Source of the DNA: Streptomyces venezuelae ATCC 10712
Lineage (GTDB): Bacteria; Actinomycetota; Actinomycetes; Streptomycetales; Streptomycetaceae
Direction: 5' to 3'
Length of the DNA stretch: 64,000 nucleotides
NCBI RefSeq assembly: GCF_008639165.1
Contig: NZ_CP029197.1
Coordinates: 3,782,001 to 3,846,000, forward strand
Shown: in pieces, positions 40,984 through 50,349 of the stretch
Numbering within the stretch: the stretch's first letter is position 1
Layout: every line of letters begins with the position of its first letter
The notes under the pieces: generated by a model
What the model was told of the DNA's origin: nothing
Databases searched by the model: none
The model's input: the letters and a program-made list of their open reading frames with translations, nothing else
Translations under genes and position numbers: made by a program

Positions 40984-41048
40984 GGTCATCTCCTCGGTGG
41001 TGGGCCGTTCGGCCGTTCATGGGGGTGGACCCCCGGCCCCACCGGAAC

Positions 41049-41213
41049 TCATCGGTCGCGCGGGCCCTCCGCCGACTCTTCCTGCCCCGCGTCGCAGTCG
41101 TGCTCCGCCGCGTTCACCACGACCCGGTCCAACAGGCCGCGCAGCAGTACCTGTTCGGCTTCGGTGAGGTCGCCGAAGAGTTCGCGCTCGGCGAGCTGAG
41201 CACCCTCTCGGCC
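41049..41213 (-). pseudogene. C-terminal remnant of a MarR-like regulator
   Basis: The minus-strand frame ends with AQLAERELFGDLTEAEQVLLRGLLDRVV, the pattern of the MarR C-terminal dimerisation helix. Only about 55 residues are left; upstream codons run straight into the divergent operator region without any winged helix. No plausible start codon or ribosome site is present. It lies next to two AGACG-N3-CGTCT palindromes, so a former local repressor of the ABC-F gene is likely. Confidence 0.45.
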
Positions 41214-41218
41214 TGACG

Positions 41219-41287
41219 AGACGAATCGTCTTGCGGAGGGGGCGCGCCTGGAGTACCGTCGAAGAAGCGAGACGAGACGTACCGTCT
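41219..41287. promoter_or_regulatory. two AGACG-N3-CGTCT operator-like palindromes
   Basis: AGACG-AAT-CGTCT (41219-41231) and AGACG-TAC-CGTCT (41275-41287) share both arms and spacing. They lie 97 and 41 nt upstream of the ABC-F start codon. This is the layout of a repressor-controlled resistance gene. Confidence 0.7.
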
Positions 41288-41327
41288 CAGTATCGCGGCC
41301 TCGTCGTCGACGAACAGGAGTCACCCT

Positions 41328-42935
41328 TTGTTCCGTGCCCAACTCACCGATGTCACCAAGCGCTACGACGACCGGTACGTCCGGCACCGCACCGTGCTCG
41401 ACCGGGTCTCCCTCTCCGTGCGGGCCGGGGAGCGCCTCGGGGTCGTCGGCGACAACGGCTCCGGGAAGTCCACCCTCCTCCGGCTGCTCGCCGGCATCGA
41501 GGCCCCCGACAACGGCACCGTGACCGTCGACGCCCCCGGCGGGCTCGGACACCTCGCCCAGACCCTGGACCTCGCCCCGGACGCGACCGTCGGCGACGCC
41601 GTCGACCACGCCCTCGCGGACGTAAGGGAGCTGGAGCGGGCGATCCGGGCGGCCGAGGCCGCCCTCGCCGTGACCGGTGACCTCACCGGGTACGCGGAGC
41701 TGCTCGCCGCGTACGAGGCCAGAGGCGGCGCCGGGGCCGACCGGCGGGTCGAGACCACCCTGCGGCGGCTCGGCGAACCCGGCCCGCTCGACCGCGCCCG
41801 GCCGCTCGGCACCCTCTCCGGAGGGCAGCGGTCCCGGCTCGCACTCGCCGCCGTCCTCGCGGCCGAGCCCGAACTGCTGCTGCTCGACGAGCCGACCAAC
41901 GACCTCGACGACGAGGCCGTGGCCTGGCTGGAGGAGCGGCTGCGCGCCCACCGGGGCACGGTCGTCGCCGTCTCCCACGACCGGGTCTTCCTCGACCGGG
42001 TCACCACCGCCGTCCTGGAGGTCGACGAGGACCGTCACACCGTCCGCCGCTACGGCGACGGCTACGCCGGTTACCTCGCCGGACGCGCCGCCGAACGGGC
42101 CCGCAGACAGCGGGAGCACGAGGAGTGGAAGGAGGAGCTCGCCCGGTACCGGGCACTCGCCGACACCCACATCGACCGCTTCTCGGCCATCCCGCGCAAG
42201 GCCCCTGCCGCGTTCAGCGGGGCGGGCGCCTTCCGGGCCCGGTCACGGGCGCACGGCGCGATGAGCCGCATCCGGGCGGCCCGCGAGCGGCTCGCCCGGC
42301 TGACCGCCCGCCCGGTACCGGCGCCCCCGCAGCCGCTCCGGTTCCACGCGGAACTCAGCGGTGAGGGCGCGCCCGTCGACCTCGCCGGCCTCCGGGTCGA
42401 CGGCCGGCTCCGGCTCGACGCGCTGCACCTCGACGCGGGCGAGCGACTCCTGGTCACCGGGCCGAACGGCGCCGGCAAGAGCACCCTCCTGAAGGTGCTC
42501 GCGGGCGAACTCGCCCCGGACACGGGCACGGTGGACGTCCCGGCCCGCGTGGGGATGCTCCGCCAGGAGACGGCCCCGCCCACCGACCCCCGTACGGTGG
42601 GCGAAACCTTCGGAGCGGACCGCACGGACGAACTCCTCGCCCTCGGCCTCTTCACCGCCGGGGACCTGGCGACCCCGGTCCGGTACCTGTCGACAGGACA
42701 GCGCCGGAAACTGGAACTGGCACGCCTCGTCACCGAACCGGCCGATCTCCTCCTCCTCGACGAGCCGACCAACCACCTGGCCCCGGCGCTCGTGGAGGAG
42801 ATCGAGGCCGCGCTCGCGCACTACCCGGGCACACTGGTCGTGGTCACCCACGACCGCCGCCTCAGAAAGGGCTTCCGGGGCCGCCGCCTGGAACTGGCAC
42901 CGGCCCCCGCCCTGGTGAAGTCCGTGAGGATCTAG
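41328..42935 (+). CDS. ABC-F ribosome-protection-type ATPase
   Basis: A 535-residue protein with two ATPase domains and no membrane spans. Domain 1: GDNGSGKSTLLRLLAG, LSGGQRSRLALAAVL, LLLLDEPTND. Domain 2: GPNGAGKSTLLKVLAG, LSTGQRRKLELARL, LLLLDEPTNH. The charged linker (RAAERARRQREHEEWKEELARYR) is the P-site tRNA interaction motif. Such proteins displace macrolides, lincosamides or streptogramins from the ribosome, or regulate translation. It starts at TTG 41328 with CAGGAG upstream. The 3' end overlaps cobN by 4 nt convergently. Confidence 0.9.
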   Translation: MFRAQLTDVTKRYDDRYVRHRTVLDRVSLSVRAGERLGVVGDNGSGKSTLLRLLAGIEAPDNGTVTVDAPGGLGHLAQTLDLAPDATVGDAVDHALADVRELERAIRAAEAALAVTGDLTGYAELLAAYEARGGAGADRRVETTLRRLGEPGPLDRARPLGTLSGGQRSRLALAAVLAAEPELLLLDEPTNDLDDEAVAWLEERLRAHRGTVVAVSHDRVFLDRVTTAVLEVDEDRHTVRRYGDGYAGYLAGRAAERARRQREHEEWKEELARYRALADTHIDRFSAIPRKAPAAFSGAGAFRARSRAHGAMSRIRAARERLARLTARPVPAPPQPLRFHAELSGEGAPVDLAGLRVDGRLRLDALHLDAGERLLVTGPNGAGKSTLLKVLAGELAPDTGTVDVPARVGMLRQETAPPTDPRTVGETFGADRTDELLALGLFTAGDLATPVRYLSTGQRRKLELARLVTEPADLLLLDEPTNHLAPALVEEIEAALAHYPGTLVVVTHDRRLRKGFRGRRLELAPAPALVKSVRI

Positions 42936-45900
42936 TCCTCGTCGGAGCCGTCCGTGGAGGCTTCGAGGTCTCCCTCGGTGTCCAGGAAGACCTGTCGCAG
43001 CGCGGCCAGCGTCTCCGGGTCCGGCTTCTCCCACATGCCGCGCGACTCGGCTTCGAGGAGCCGTTCCGCGATGCCGTGCAGGGCCCAGGGGTTGGCCTCC
43101 TTCAGGAAGGCCTGGTTCTCCGCGTCCAGGACGTACTCCTGGGTGAGCTTGTCGTACATCCAGTCGGCGACGACACCCGTCGTGGCGTCGTACCCGAAGA
43201 GGTAGTCGACGGTCGCCGCCAGCTCGAACGCGCCCTTGTAGCCGTGGCGGCGCATCGCCTCGATCCAGCGCGGGTTGACCACCCGTGCGCGGAAGACCCG
43301 GGAGGTCTCCTCGACGAGCGTCCGGGTGCGGACCGTCTCCGGGCGGGTCGAGTCGCCGATGTACGCCTCGGGGGCCGTGCCCTTGAGCGCGCGGACGGTC
43401 GCCACCATGCCGCCGTGGTACTGGAAGTAGTCGTCGGAGTCGGCGATGTCGTGCTCGCGGGTGTCGGTGTTCTTCGCCGCCACCGCGATCCGCTTGTACG
43501 CCGTCTCCATCTCGGCCCGCGCCGGACGGCCTTCGAGCCCGCGCCCGTACGCGTACCCGCCCCACACCGTGTACACCTCGGCGAGGTCGGCGTCCGTGCG
43601 CCAGTCCCGCGAGTCGATCAGCTGGAGGATGCCCGCGCCGTACGTGCCCGGCCGGGAGCCGAAGATGCGGGTCGTGGCGCGCCGCTCGTCACCGTGCTCG
43701 GCGAGGTCGGCCTGTGCGTGCGCCCGGACGTAGTTGTCCTCCGCGGACTCGTCCGCGAGGCCGGCGACGAGCCGTACGGCGTCGTCGAGGAGCCCGATGA
43801 CGTGCGGGAACGCGTCCCGGAAGAAGCCCGAGATGCGCAGGGTGACGTCGACGCGCGGACGGCCGAGTTCGGCGAGCGGGATCGGCTCCAGGCCGTTCAC
43901 CCGGCGCGAGGCCTCGTCCCACAGCGGCCGGACGCCGAGCAGGGCGAGCGCCTCGGCGACGTCGTCACCGGCGGTGCGCATCGCGCTCGTCCCCCACAGG
44001 GAGAGGCCCACGGAGGTCGGCCACTCGCCGTTGTCGGTGCGGTACCGCTCCAGGAGCGAGTCGGCGAGCGCCTGTCCGGTCTCCCAGGCGAGCCGGGACG
44101 GCACGGCCTTCGGGTCGACGGAGTAGAAGTTCCGGCCGGTTGGCAGGACGTTGACCAGGCCGCGGAGCGGGGAGCCGGACGGGCCGGCCGGGACGAAGCC
44201 GCCGTTCAGGGCGTGCACGGCGTGGCCGAGCTCGTCGGTGGTGGCGGCCAGACGCGGGACGACCTGCTCGCAGGCGAAGCGCAGGACGGCGTGGACGTCG
44301 GGGCCGTACGCGGCGGCGACCGTCGCGACGGCGGCCACGGACCAGTCCGCCGCCTCCATCGCCTCGACCAGCTCGCGGGCCTTCGCCTCCGCCTCGTCGG
44401 CGGTGGTGCGGGTGGCGGCCGACTCGTCGAGGCCGAGGGCCTCGCGCAGCCCGGGCAGCGCCTGCGTGCCGCCCCAGATCTGCCGGGCGCGCAGGATGGA
44501 CAGGACCAGGTTGACCCGGGCCTCGCCCTGCGGGGCGCCGCCGAGGACGTGCAGTCCGTCGCGGATCTGGGCGTCCTTGACCTCGCACAGCCAGCCGTCG
44601 ACGTGCAGCAGGAAGTCGTCGAAGCCGTCGTCCTCCGGGCGCTCCTCGAGGCCCAGGTCGTGGTCGAGCTTGGCGGCCTGGATCAGCGTCCAGATCTGGG
44701 CGCGGATCGCGGGCAGCTTCGCCGGGTCCATGGCGGAGATCTGCGCGTACTCGTCGAGGAGCTGCTCCAGGCGGGCGATGTCGCCGTAGGAGTCGGCGCG
44801 GGCCATCGGCGGCACCAGGTGGTCGACGAGCGTGGCGTGCACGCGCCGCTTGGCCTGGGTGCCTTCGCCGGGGTCGTTGACGAGGAAGGGGTAGATCAGC
44901 GGGATGTCGCCGAGGGCCGCGTCGGGGCCGCAGGCGGCGGACAGGCCGGCGTTCTTGCCGGGCAGCCACTCCAGGTTGCCGTGCTTGCCGAGGTGCACCA
45001 TCGCGTCGGCGCCGAAGCCGCCGTCCTCGGCGCGGGCGGCGATCCAGCGGTAGGCGGCCAGGTAGTGGTGGGACGGCGGGAGATCGGGGTCGTGGTAGAT
45101 CGCGATCGGGTTCTCGCCGAAGCCGCGCGGCGGCTGGATGAGGATCAGCAGGTTCCCGCGGCGCAGGGCCGCGAGGACGATGTCCCCTTCGGGGTTGCGC
45201 GACCGGTCGAGGAACATCTCGCCGGGCGCCGGACCCCAGTGCTCCTCGACGTGGGTCCGCAGCTCCTCGGGGAGCGTCGCGTACCAGCGCTTGTAGTCGG
45301 CGGCCGGGATGCGGACCGGGTTCTTGGCGAGCTGCTCCTCGGTCAGCCAGTCCTGGTCGTGGCCGCCGGCCTCGATCAGGGCGTAGATCAGCTCGTCGCC
45401 GTCGCCGGAGACGAGGCCGGGGAGGTCCTCGGCCGGGCCGAAGTCGTACCCCTCGGCGATCAGCCGGCGCAGCAGCGAGACGGCGGAGGCGGGGGTGTCG
45501 AGGCCGACGGCGTTGCCGATGCGGGAGTGCTTCGTCGGGTACGCGGAGAGGACGAGCGCCAGCTTCTTCTCGGCGTTCGGGATGTGCCGGAGCCGGGCGT
45601 GCCGGACGGCGATCCCGGCGACGCGGGCCGCGCGCTCGGCGTCGGCGACGTACGCGGGCAGGCCGTCCTCGTCGATCTCCTTGAAGGAGAACGGCACGGT
45701 GATCAGCCGCCCGTCGAACTCCGGCACGGCGACCTGGCTGGCGGCGTCCAGCGGGGAGAGGCCCTCGTCGTTCTCCTCCCAGGCGGCGCGCGAGCCGGTG
45801 AGGCAGAGCGCCTGCAGGATCGGCACGTCGAGCGCGGCGAGCGCGCCCGCGTCCCAGGCCTCCTCGTCCCCGCCGGCCTGCGCCTCGGCGGGCTTGGTGC

Positions 45901-46552
45901 CGCCCGCGGCGAGGACGGTGGTGACGATCGCGTCGGCGGTGCGGAGCCGGTCGAGCAGCTCCGGCTCGGGGGCCCGCAGCGACGCCACGTACAGCGGGAG
46001 GGCCTGGGCGCCCTGGTCCTCGATCGCCTCGCACAGCGCGTCGACGAAGCCGGTGTTCCCGCTCATGTGGTGGGCGCGGTAGTAGAGCACGGCGACGGTC
46101 GGGCCGGTCGTCGTGCGGGCCGCGCGCTCCAGGGGGCCCCAGGTGGGGGCGGCCGCCGGGGCCTCGAAGCCGTGACCGGTGAGCAGGACGGTGTCGGAGA
46201 GGAAGCGGGCCAGCTGCTCCAGGTTCCCGGGGCCGCCGTGCGCGAGGTAGGCGTGCGCCTCGGTCGCGACGCCGACGGGGACGGTGGACGCCTCCATCAG
46301 CTGGGCGTCGGGGGCCTGTTCGCCGCTGAGGACCACCACCGGCTTCCCGGCGGCGCGGACCGCGTCGAGGCCGTCCTCCCAGGACCGGAGTCCACCGAGG
46401 AGCCGTACGACGACGAGCTCGGCGTCGGCGAGGAGGCCGGTGAGGTCGGCCAGGGGGAGGCGGGCGGGGTTCGCGAAGCGGTACTCCACCGGGCCGCCGG
46501 CCGCGCGGGCGCTGAGCAGGTCGGTGTCGGAGTGCGACAGCAGCAGAAGCAT
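42932..46552 (-). CDS. cobN: cobaltochelatase subunit CobN
   Basis: A 1206-residue large chelatase subunit (Mg-chelatase H family). It inserts cobalt into hydrogenobyrinic acid a,c-diamide with CobS/CobT-type ATPases, which are not in this window. Recognisable blocks include VLSAYPTKHSRIGNAVGLDTPASAV, AMVHLGKHGNLEWLPGKNAGLS, IYPFLVNDPGEGTQAKRR and the C-terminal AMRRHGYKGAFELAATVDYLFGYDATTG. Length is normal. It lies directly behind a cobalamin riboswitch, so it is shut down when B12 is plentiful. Confidence 0.96.
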   Translation of the reverse strand: MLLLLSHSDTDLLSARAAGGPVEYRFANPARLPLADLTGLLADAELVVVRLLGGLRSWEDGLDAVRAAGKPVVVLSGEQAPDAQLMEASTVPVGVATEAHAYLAHGGPGNLEQLARFLSDTVLLTGHGFEAPAAAPTWGPLERAARTTTGPTVAVLYYRAHHMSGNTGFVDALCEAIEDQGAQALPLYVASLRAPEPELLDRLRTADAIVTTVLAAGGTKPAEAQAGGDEEAWDAGALAALDVPILQALCLTGSRAAWEENDEGLSPLDAASQVAVPEFDGRLITVPFSFKEIDEDGLPAYVADAERAARVAGIAVRHARLRHIPNAEKKLALVLSAYPTKHSRIGNAVGLDTPASAVSLLRRLIAEGYDFGPAEDLPGLVSGDGDELIYALIEAGGHDQDWLTEEQLAKNPVRIPAADYKRWYATLPEELRTHVEEHWGPAPGEMFLDRSRNPEGDIVLAALRRGNLLILIQPPRGFGENPIAIYHDPDLPPSHHYLAAYRWIAARAEDGGFGADAMVHLGKHGNLEWLPGKNAGLSAACGPDAALGDIPLIYPFLVNDPGEGTQAKRRVHATLVDHLVPPMARADSYGDIARLEQLLDEYAQISAMDPAKLPAIRAQIWTLIQAAKLDHDLGLEERPEDDGFDDFLLHVDGWLCEVKDAQIRDGLHVLGGAPQGEARVNLVLSILRARQIWGGTQALPGLREALGLDESAATRTTADEAEAKARELVEAMEAADWSVAAVATVAAAYGPDVHAVLRFACEQVVPRLAATTDELGHAVHALNGGFVPAGPSGSPLRGLVNVLPTGRNFYSVDPKAVPSRLAWETGQALADSLLERYRTDNGEWPTSVGLSLWGTSAMRTAGDDVAEALALLGVRPLWDEASRRVNGLEPIPLAELGRPRVDVTLRISGFFRDAFPHVIGLLDDAVRLVAGLADESAEDNYVRAHAQADLAEHGDERRATTRIFGSRPGTYGAGILQLIDSRDWRTDADLAEVYTVWGGYAYGRGLEGRPARAEMETAYKRIAVAAKNTDTREHDIADSDDYFQYHGGMVATVRALKGTAPEAYIGDSTRPETVRTRTLVEETSRVFRARVVNPRWIEAMRRHGYKGAFELAATVDYLFGYDATTGVVADWMYDKLTQEYVLDAENQAFLKEANPWALHGIAERLLEAESRGMWEKPDPETLAALRQVFLDTEGDLEASTDGSDED

Positions 46553-46599
46553 GGCGAGCGCAGGCCTTCCTCGGGGTTGTCCGCGCCCCGGGTGGTCGT

Positions 46600-46740
46600 A
46601 TGGACGGCGGGAGTTCCTGACTCACCGGACCGGGATCATGCGGACATGAAGCCGGGCCGGCTCACAGTGGCGGGACCGCGCCGGAATCTCACCGGGCTTC
46701 CTCCCCGGGGTCCTGGGACCCCATGCCGTCTGCATAGTAG
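46600..46740 (-). promoter_or_regulatory. cobalamin (AdoCbl) riboswitch controlling cobN
   Basis: On the minus strand the leader carries the B12-riboswitch blocks in order: GGAAGCCCGGTGAGATTCC near 46703-46682, GCGGTCCCGCCACTGTGA (46680-46663; contains the B12 box GCCACTG), and AGTCAGGAACTCCCGCC (46622-46606). It ends about 50 nt before the cobN start codon, leaving room to sequester the ribosome-binding site. Binding of cobalamin would reduce cobN expression. Confidence 0.93.
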
Positions 46741-46829
46741 ATCGTGCGGCCGACGGCCCGGGGCGGACGGCCGAGTCGGCCGGATCACACCCGGTGGCCG
46801 CCCGGTGGCCCGTCGGTATGCTCGCCGCC

Positions 46830-48203
46830 ATGCCGCCCACCCCGACCCCGACGCCCGACCCGGGCGAACCTCGCATACGGGACCGTGGCGACGCGTGCCC
46901 GGGGGCGCTGCGCCTGCACTCCGCCGACGACGGCCGCCTCGCCCGACTCCGCCTGCCCGCAGGCCGCTTGACGGCGCGTCAGGTAGAGGTTCTGGCGGTC
47001 GCGGCGGAGACCCTGGGCGACGGGCGGATCAGCATCACCTCGCGTGGCAACGCGGAGCTGCGCGGGCTCGCCGACGACTGCGGGGCACGGCTCGCGGAGC
47101 TGCTCGCCGGAGCGGGCCTGCTGCCCTCCCCCACGCATGAACGGGTCCGCAACATCGTGGCCTCCCCGGCCGCCGGTCTCGACGGACTCGGCGCCGCCGA
47201 CGTGCAGTTGTGGGCCCGCGAACTGGACGCCCTGCTGTGCGCCACGCCCTGGGCGGCGGCGCTTTCCGGCCGTTTCCTCTTCGTCCTCGACGACGGCCGC
47301 GGGGACGTGGCCGGGCTCGGCGGCGATGTGACCTTGGTCGCAGTGCGGGGCGGGGCGGCGCTCCTGTACGTCGGCGGGCGGGCCCTCCGCGTCGCGGCGG
47401 CCGACGCGGCCCGCGCGGCGCTGGCGGCGGCGGGCGCGTTCCTGACCGCGGCGCGGGAGGCCGGCACCGGCGCCTGGCGGGTCCGGGAACTCCCGGAGGA
47501 CCACGAACCGGACGTACCGACCGCGCTCACGGAAGCGTGCGTGCCCGCGGAGCCCGCGGACCCCACGGAGCCCGCAGAGCCCACGGACCCTGCGGAGCCC
47601 GCCGAGCCCGCGGAGCCCGCGGACCCCGCGGACCCCGCGACGGTGCGATCCCACGCCCGCACCCTGGACCCCACCCCCGCCCGGAAGCCGGAACCCCCGC
47701 AAGCGCCCGTACCCCCGCTTCCCCAAGGGTCGCCCCCTCCCCCCGGCCCCCTCGGTTCCGCCGCGGTCTGTCTGCTCGCCCCGCTCGGCCGGCTCACCGC
47801 CGCGCAGCTGCGGGCGCTGCTGCCCGCCGACGAGGTGCGGTTCACGCCCTGGCGCGGTGTCGTCGTGGCCGGCGCCGGGCCCGAGCGGCTGCCCGCGCTC
47901 GACGCGGCCGGGCTCGTCACCCGCCCCGACTCCCCGTGGGTGGGCATCAGCGCCTGCACCGGACGGCCCGGCTGCGCCAAGGCCCTCGCCGACGTCCGCG
48001 CCGACGCCGCCCCCGGACCGGTCGGGGCCGCCCACGGCCTCCCCGTGCACTTCTCCGGCTGTGAGCGCCGCTGCGGCCATCCGCACGGCCGGTGGACCGA
48101 CGTCCTCGCCACCCCCGGCGGCGACTACCTCGTGGACGGCGTCCCCGCCCCCCGTACCGCCCTGCCCGAAGCCGTGACCACGGCCCGCACGACGACGAGA
48201 TGA
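46830..48203 (+). CDS. cobG: precorrin-3B synthase CobG (sulfite-reductase fold) with repeat linker
   Basis: A 457-residue member of the nitrite/sulfite reductase family that makes precorrin-3B with O2. Blocks: [28 protein letters not shown], and the 4Fe-4S cysteines in [15 protein letters not shown] and [14 protein letters not shown]. Between the two halves is an unusual insert of about 85 residues rich in A-E-P/A-D-P triplets, encoded by 9-nt direct repeats at about 47548-47640. ATG 46830 is the third in-frame Met. Its stop overlaps cobH (ATGA). Confidence 0.88.
   Translation: MPPTPTPTPDPGEPRIRDRGDACPGALRLHSADDGRLARLRLPAGRLTARQVEVLAVAAETLGDGRISITSRGNAELRGLADDCGARLAELLAGAGLLPSPTHERVRNIVASPAAGLDGLGAADVQLWARELDALLCATPWAAALSGRFLFVLDDGRGDVAGLGGDVTLVAVRGGAALLYVGGRALRVAAADAARAALAAAGAFLTAAREAGTGAWRVRELPEDHEPDVPTALTEACVPAEPADPTEPAEPTDPAEPAEPAEPADPADPATVRSHARTLDPTPARKPEPPQAPVPPLPQGSPPPPGPLGSAAVCLLAPLGRLTAAQLRALLPADEVRFTPWRGVVVAGAGPERLPALDAAGLVTRPDSPWVGISACTGRPGCAKALADVRADAAPGPVGAAHGLPVHFSGCERRCGHPHGRWTDVLATPGGDYLVDGVPAPRTALPEAVTTARTTTR
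47548..47640 (+). repeat. 9-nt repeats coding A-E-P/A-D-P inside cobG
   Basis: About ten imperfect GCGGAGCCC / GCGGACCCC units in frame. They expand the linker between the two ferredoxin-reductase-like halves of CobG. Unit size keeps the frame when copy number changes. Confidence 0.85.
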
Positions 48204-48862
48204 GCGAGAGCAACAGGATGTTCGACTACGAGAAGGACGGGGCGGAGATCTACCGCCGGTCCTTTGCCACGATCCGCGCCGAGGCGGATCTGGCGGGGCT
48301 GCCCGCCGACGTCGCCACCGTCGCGGTGCGGATGATCCACGCCTGCGGCATGACCGACCTCGTCCAGGACATCGCGTACTCCCCCGGGGTCGTCGCGAAC
48401 GCGCGGGCCGCGCTCCGCGCCGGCGCCCCGATCCTCTGCGACGCGCAGATGGTCGCGAGCGGGGTCACGCGCAAGCGGCTGCCCGCCGCCAACGAGGTGC
48501 TGTGCATGCTCTCGGACCCGGCCGTGCCCGCCCTCGCCGCCGACCTGGGCACCACCCGCTCCGCCGCCGCCCTCGAACTGTGGCGGGACCGCCTCGAAGG
48601 CTCCGTCGTCGCCATCGGCAACGCCCCCACCGCCCTCTTCCACCTCCTGGAGATGGTCGCGAAGGGCGCAGGGAAGCCGGCCGCCGTCCTCGGCATACCC
48701 GTCGGGTTCATCGGCGCCGCCGAGTCCAAGGACGCCCTGGCCGCGAACACCCTGGGCCTCGACCACCTGGTCGTACGGGGCAGGCGCGGCGGCAGCGCGA
48801 TGACGGCCGCCGCGATCAACGCCATCGCCCACGAGGCGGAGATTCAGGAGATCCAGAAGTGA
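48200..48862 (+). CDS. cobH: precorrin-8X methylmutase CobH/CbiC
   Basis: A 220-residue mutase that moves the C11 methyl to C12 to form hydrogenobyrinic acid. The catalytic His is in [28 protein letters not shown] and [15 protein letters not shown] are the substrate-binding blocks, and [13 protein letters not shown] is near the end. It overlaps cobG upstream (ATGA) and cobIJ downstream (GTGA), so the three are one translational unit. Confidence 0.95.
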   Translation: MSESNRMFDYEKDGAEIYRRSFATIRAEADLAGLPADVATVAVRMIHACGMTDLVQDIAYSPGVVANARAALRAGAPILCDAQMVASGVTRKRLPAANEVLCMLSDPAVPALAADLGTTRSAAALELWRDRLEGSVVAIGNAPTALFHLLEMVAKGAGKPAAVLGIPVGFIGAAESKDALAANTLGLDHLVVRGRRGGSAMTAAAINAIAHEAEIQEIQK

Positions 48863-50343
48863 CCGGCAAGCTGTACGGGGTGGGGCTCGGCCCCGGCGAC
48901 CCGAACCTGATGACGGTGGCCGCCGTGAAGGCCATCGCCGCCGCCGACGTGATCGCCTACCACTCGGCCCGGCACGGCCGGTCCATCGCCCGCTCGATCG
49001 CCGCCGAGCACCTGCGCGAGGACCACATCGAGGAGCGGCTGATGTACCCGCTCACGGTGGAGACCACCGACCATCCGGGCGGCTACCGGGGCGCCCTCAA
49101 CGACTTCTACGAGGAGGCCGCGGCCCGCCTCGCCGCGCACCTCGACGCGGGCCGCACGGTCGCCGTCCTCGCCGAGGGCGACCCGCTGTTCTACGGCTCG
49201 TACCAGCACATGCACAAGCGGCTCGCGGACCGCTACGACACGACCGTCATCCCCGGCGTCACCTCGGTGTCCGCCGCCGCCGCCCGGCTCGGCGAGCCGC
49301 TGTGCGAGGCGGAGGAGGTCCTCACGATCATCCCCGGCACCCTGCCGGAGGACGAGCTGACGGCCCGTCTCGCGGGCACCGACTCGGCGGTCGTGATGAA
49401 GCTCGGCCGCACCTTCCCCACCGTGAAGCGGGCCCTGGAGCGGGCCGGACGGCTCGACGACGCCCGGTACGTGGAGCGGGCGTTCATGGCGGGCGAGCGG
49501 ACCGGCGACCTCGCGGACGTCGACCCCGAGTCCGTCCCCTACTTCTCGGTCGCCGTCCTGCCCTCCCGCATCGACGCGGAACCTCCCGTACGGGAGCGGG
49601 GCGAGGTCGTCGTCGTCGGCACCGGCCCGGCCGGCGCACCCTGGCTCACCCCCGAGTCGCGCGGCGCGCTCGTCAACGCCGACGTCCTCGTCGGCTACAC
49701 CACCTACCTGGACCGGGTGCCGGTGCTGCGCCCCGGGCAGATCCGGCACGGCTCGGACAACAAGGTGGAGTCCGAGCGCGCCGAGTTCGCCCTCGACCTG
49801 GCCCGCCGCGGCCACAAGGTCGCGGTCGTCTCCGGCGGCGACCCGGGCGTCTTCGCGATGGCCACGGCCGTCCTGGAGGTCGCCTGCGAACCGGAGTACA
49901 CCGACGTGCCCGTACGGGTCCTCCCCGGGGTGACCGCCGCCAACGCGGCCGCCGCCGCCGCGGGCGCCCCCCTCGGCCACGACTACGCGACCGTCTCGCT
50001 CTCCGACCGGCTCAAGCCCTGGGACGTCATCGAGGCCCGGCTGCGCGCCGCGGCCACCGCCGACCTCGTCCTCGCCCTCTACAACCCCGGATCCAGGTCC
50101 CGTACGCACCAGGTGGCCGCCGCCCGCGACCTCCTGCTTGAACTGCGCTCCCCCGAGACCCCGGTGGTCGTCGCCCGTGACGTGGGCGGGCCCGAGCAGT
50201 CCGTACGGGTCGTCACCCTGAAGACCCTGGAGCCCTCCGAGGTCGACATGCGGACCCTGCTCCTCGTCGGCTCCTCGCAGACGCGGGCGGTCGAGCGGGG
50301 CGACGGCCGGACGATCGCGTGGACACCGCGCCGCTACGGGTGA
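48859..50343 (+). CDS. fused precorrin-2 C20 / precorrin-3B C17 methyltransferase CobIJ
   Basis: A 494-residue fusion of two SAM-dependent corrin methyltransferases. The N-terminal half (CobI, 1-245) has [20 protein letters not shown] and [15 protein letters not shown]. The C-terminal half (CobJ, 246-494) has [30 protein letters not shown] and [14 protein letters not shown]. CobI methylates C20, then CobJ methylates C17 and contracts the ring after CobG acts. The fusion is common in actinomycetes. The GTG start overlaps the cobH stop. Confidence 0.95.
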   Translation: MTGKLYGVGLGPGDPNLMTVAAVKAIAAADVIAYHSARHGRSIARSIAAEHLREDHIEERLMYPLTVETTDHPGGYRGALNDFYEEAAARLAAHLDAGRTVAVLAEGDPLFYGSYQHMHKRLADRYDTTVIPGVTSVSAAAARLGEPLCEAEEVLTIIPGTLPEDELTARLAGTDSAVVMKLGRTFPTVKRALERAGRLDDARYVERAFMAGERTGDLADVDPESVPYFSVAVLPSRIDAEPPVRERGEVVVVGTGPAGAPWLTPESRGALVNADVLVGYTTYLDRVPVLRPGQIRHGSDNKVESERAEFALDLARRGHKVAVVSGGDPGVFAMATAVLEVACEPEYTDVPVRVLPGVTAANAAAAAAGAPLGHDYATVSLSDRLKPWDVIEARLRAAATADLVLALYNPGSRSRTHQVAAARDLLLELRSPETPVVVARDVGGPEQSVRVVTLKTLEPSEVDMRTLLLVGSSQTRAVERGDGRTIAWTPRRYG

Positions 50344-50349
50344 GCCGGA

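Noticed and set aside
41328..42935. ABC-F protein as self-resistance for the 14.7-31.7 kb cluster
   Set aside because: It is about 10 kb away beyond unrelated genes, and the predicted product is not a known ribosome inhibitor.
43076..47140. 1354-codon open frame on the + strand opposite cobN
   Set aside because: It is a high-GC antisense shadow: it mirrors cobN, has V/G/R/E-rich composition and no family motif, and runs through the riboswitch.
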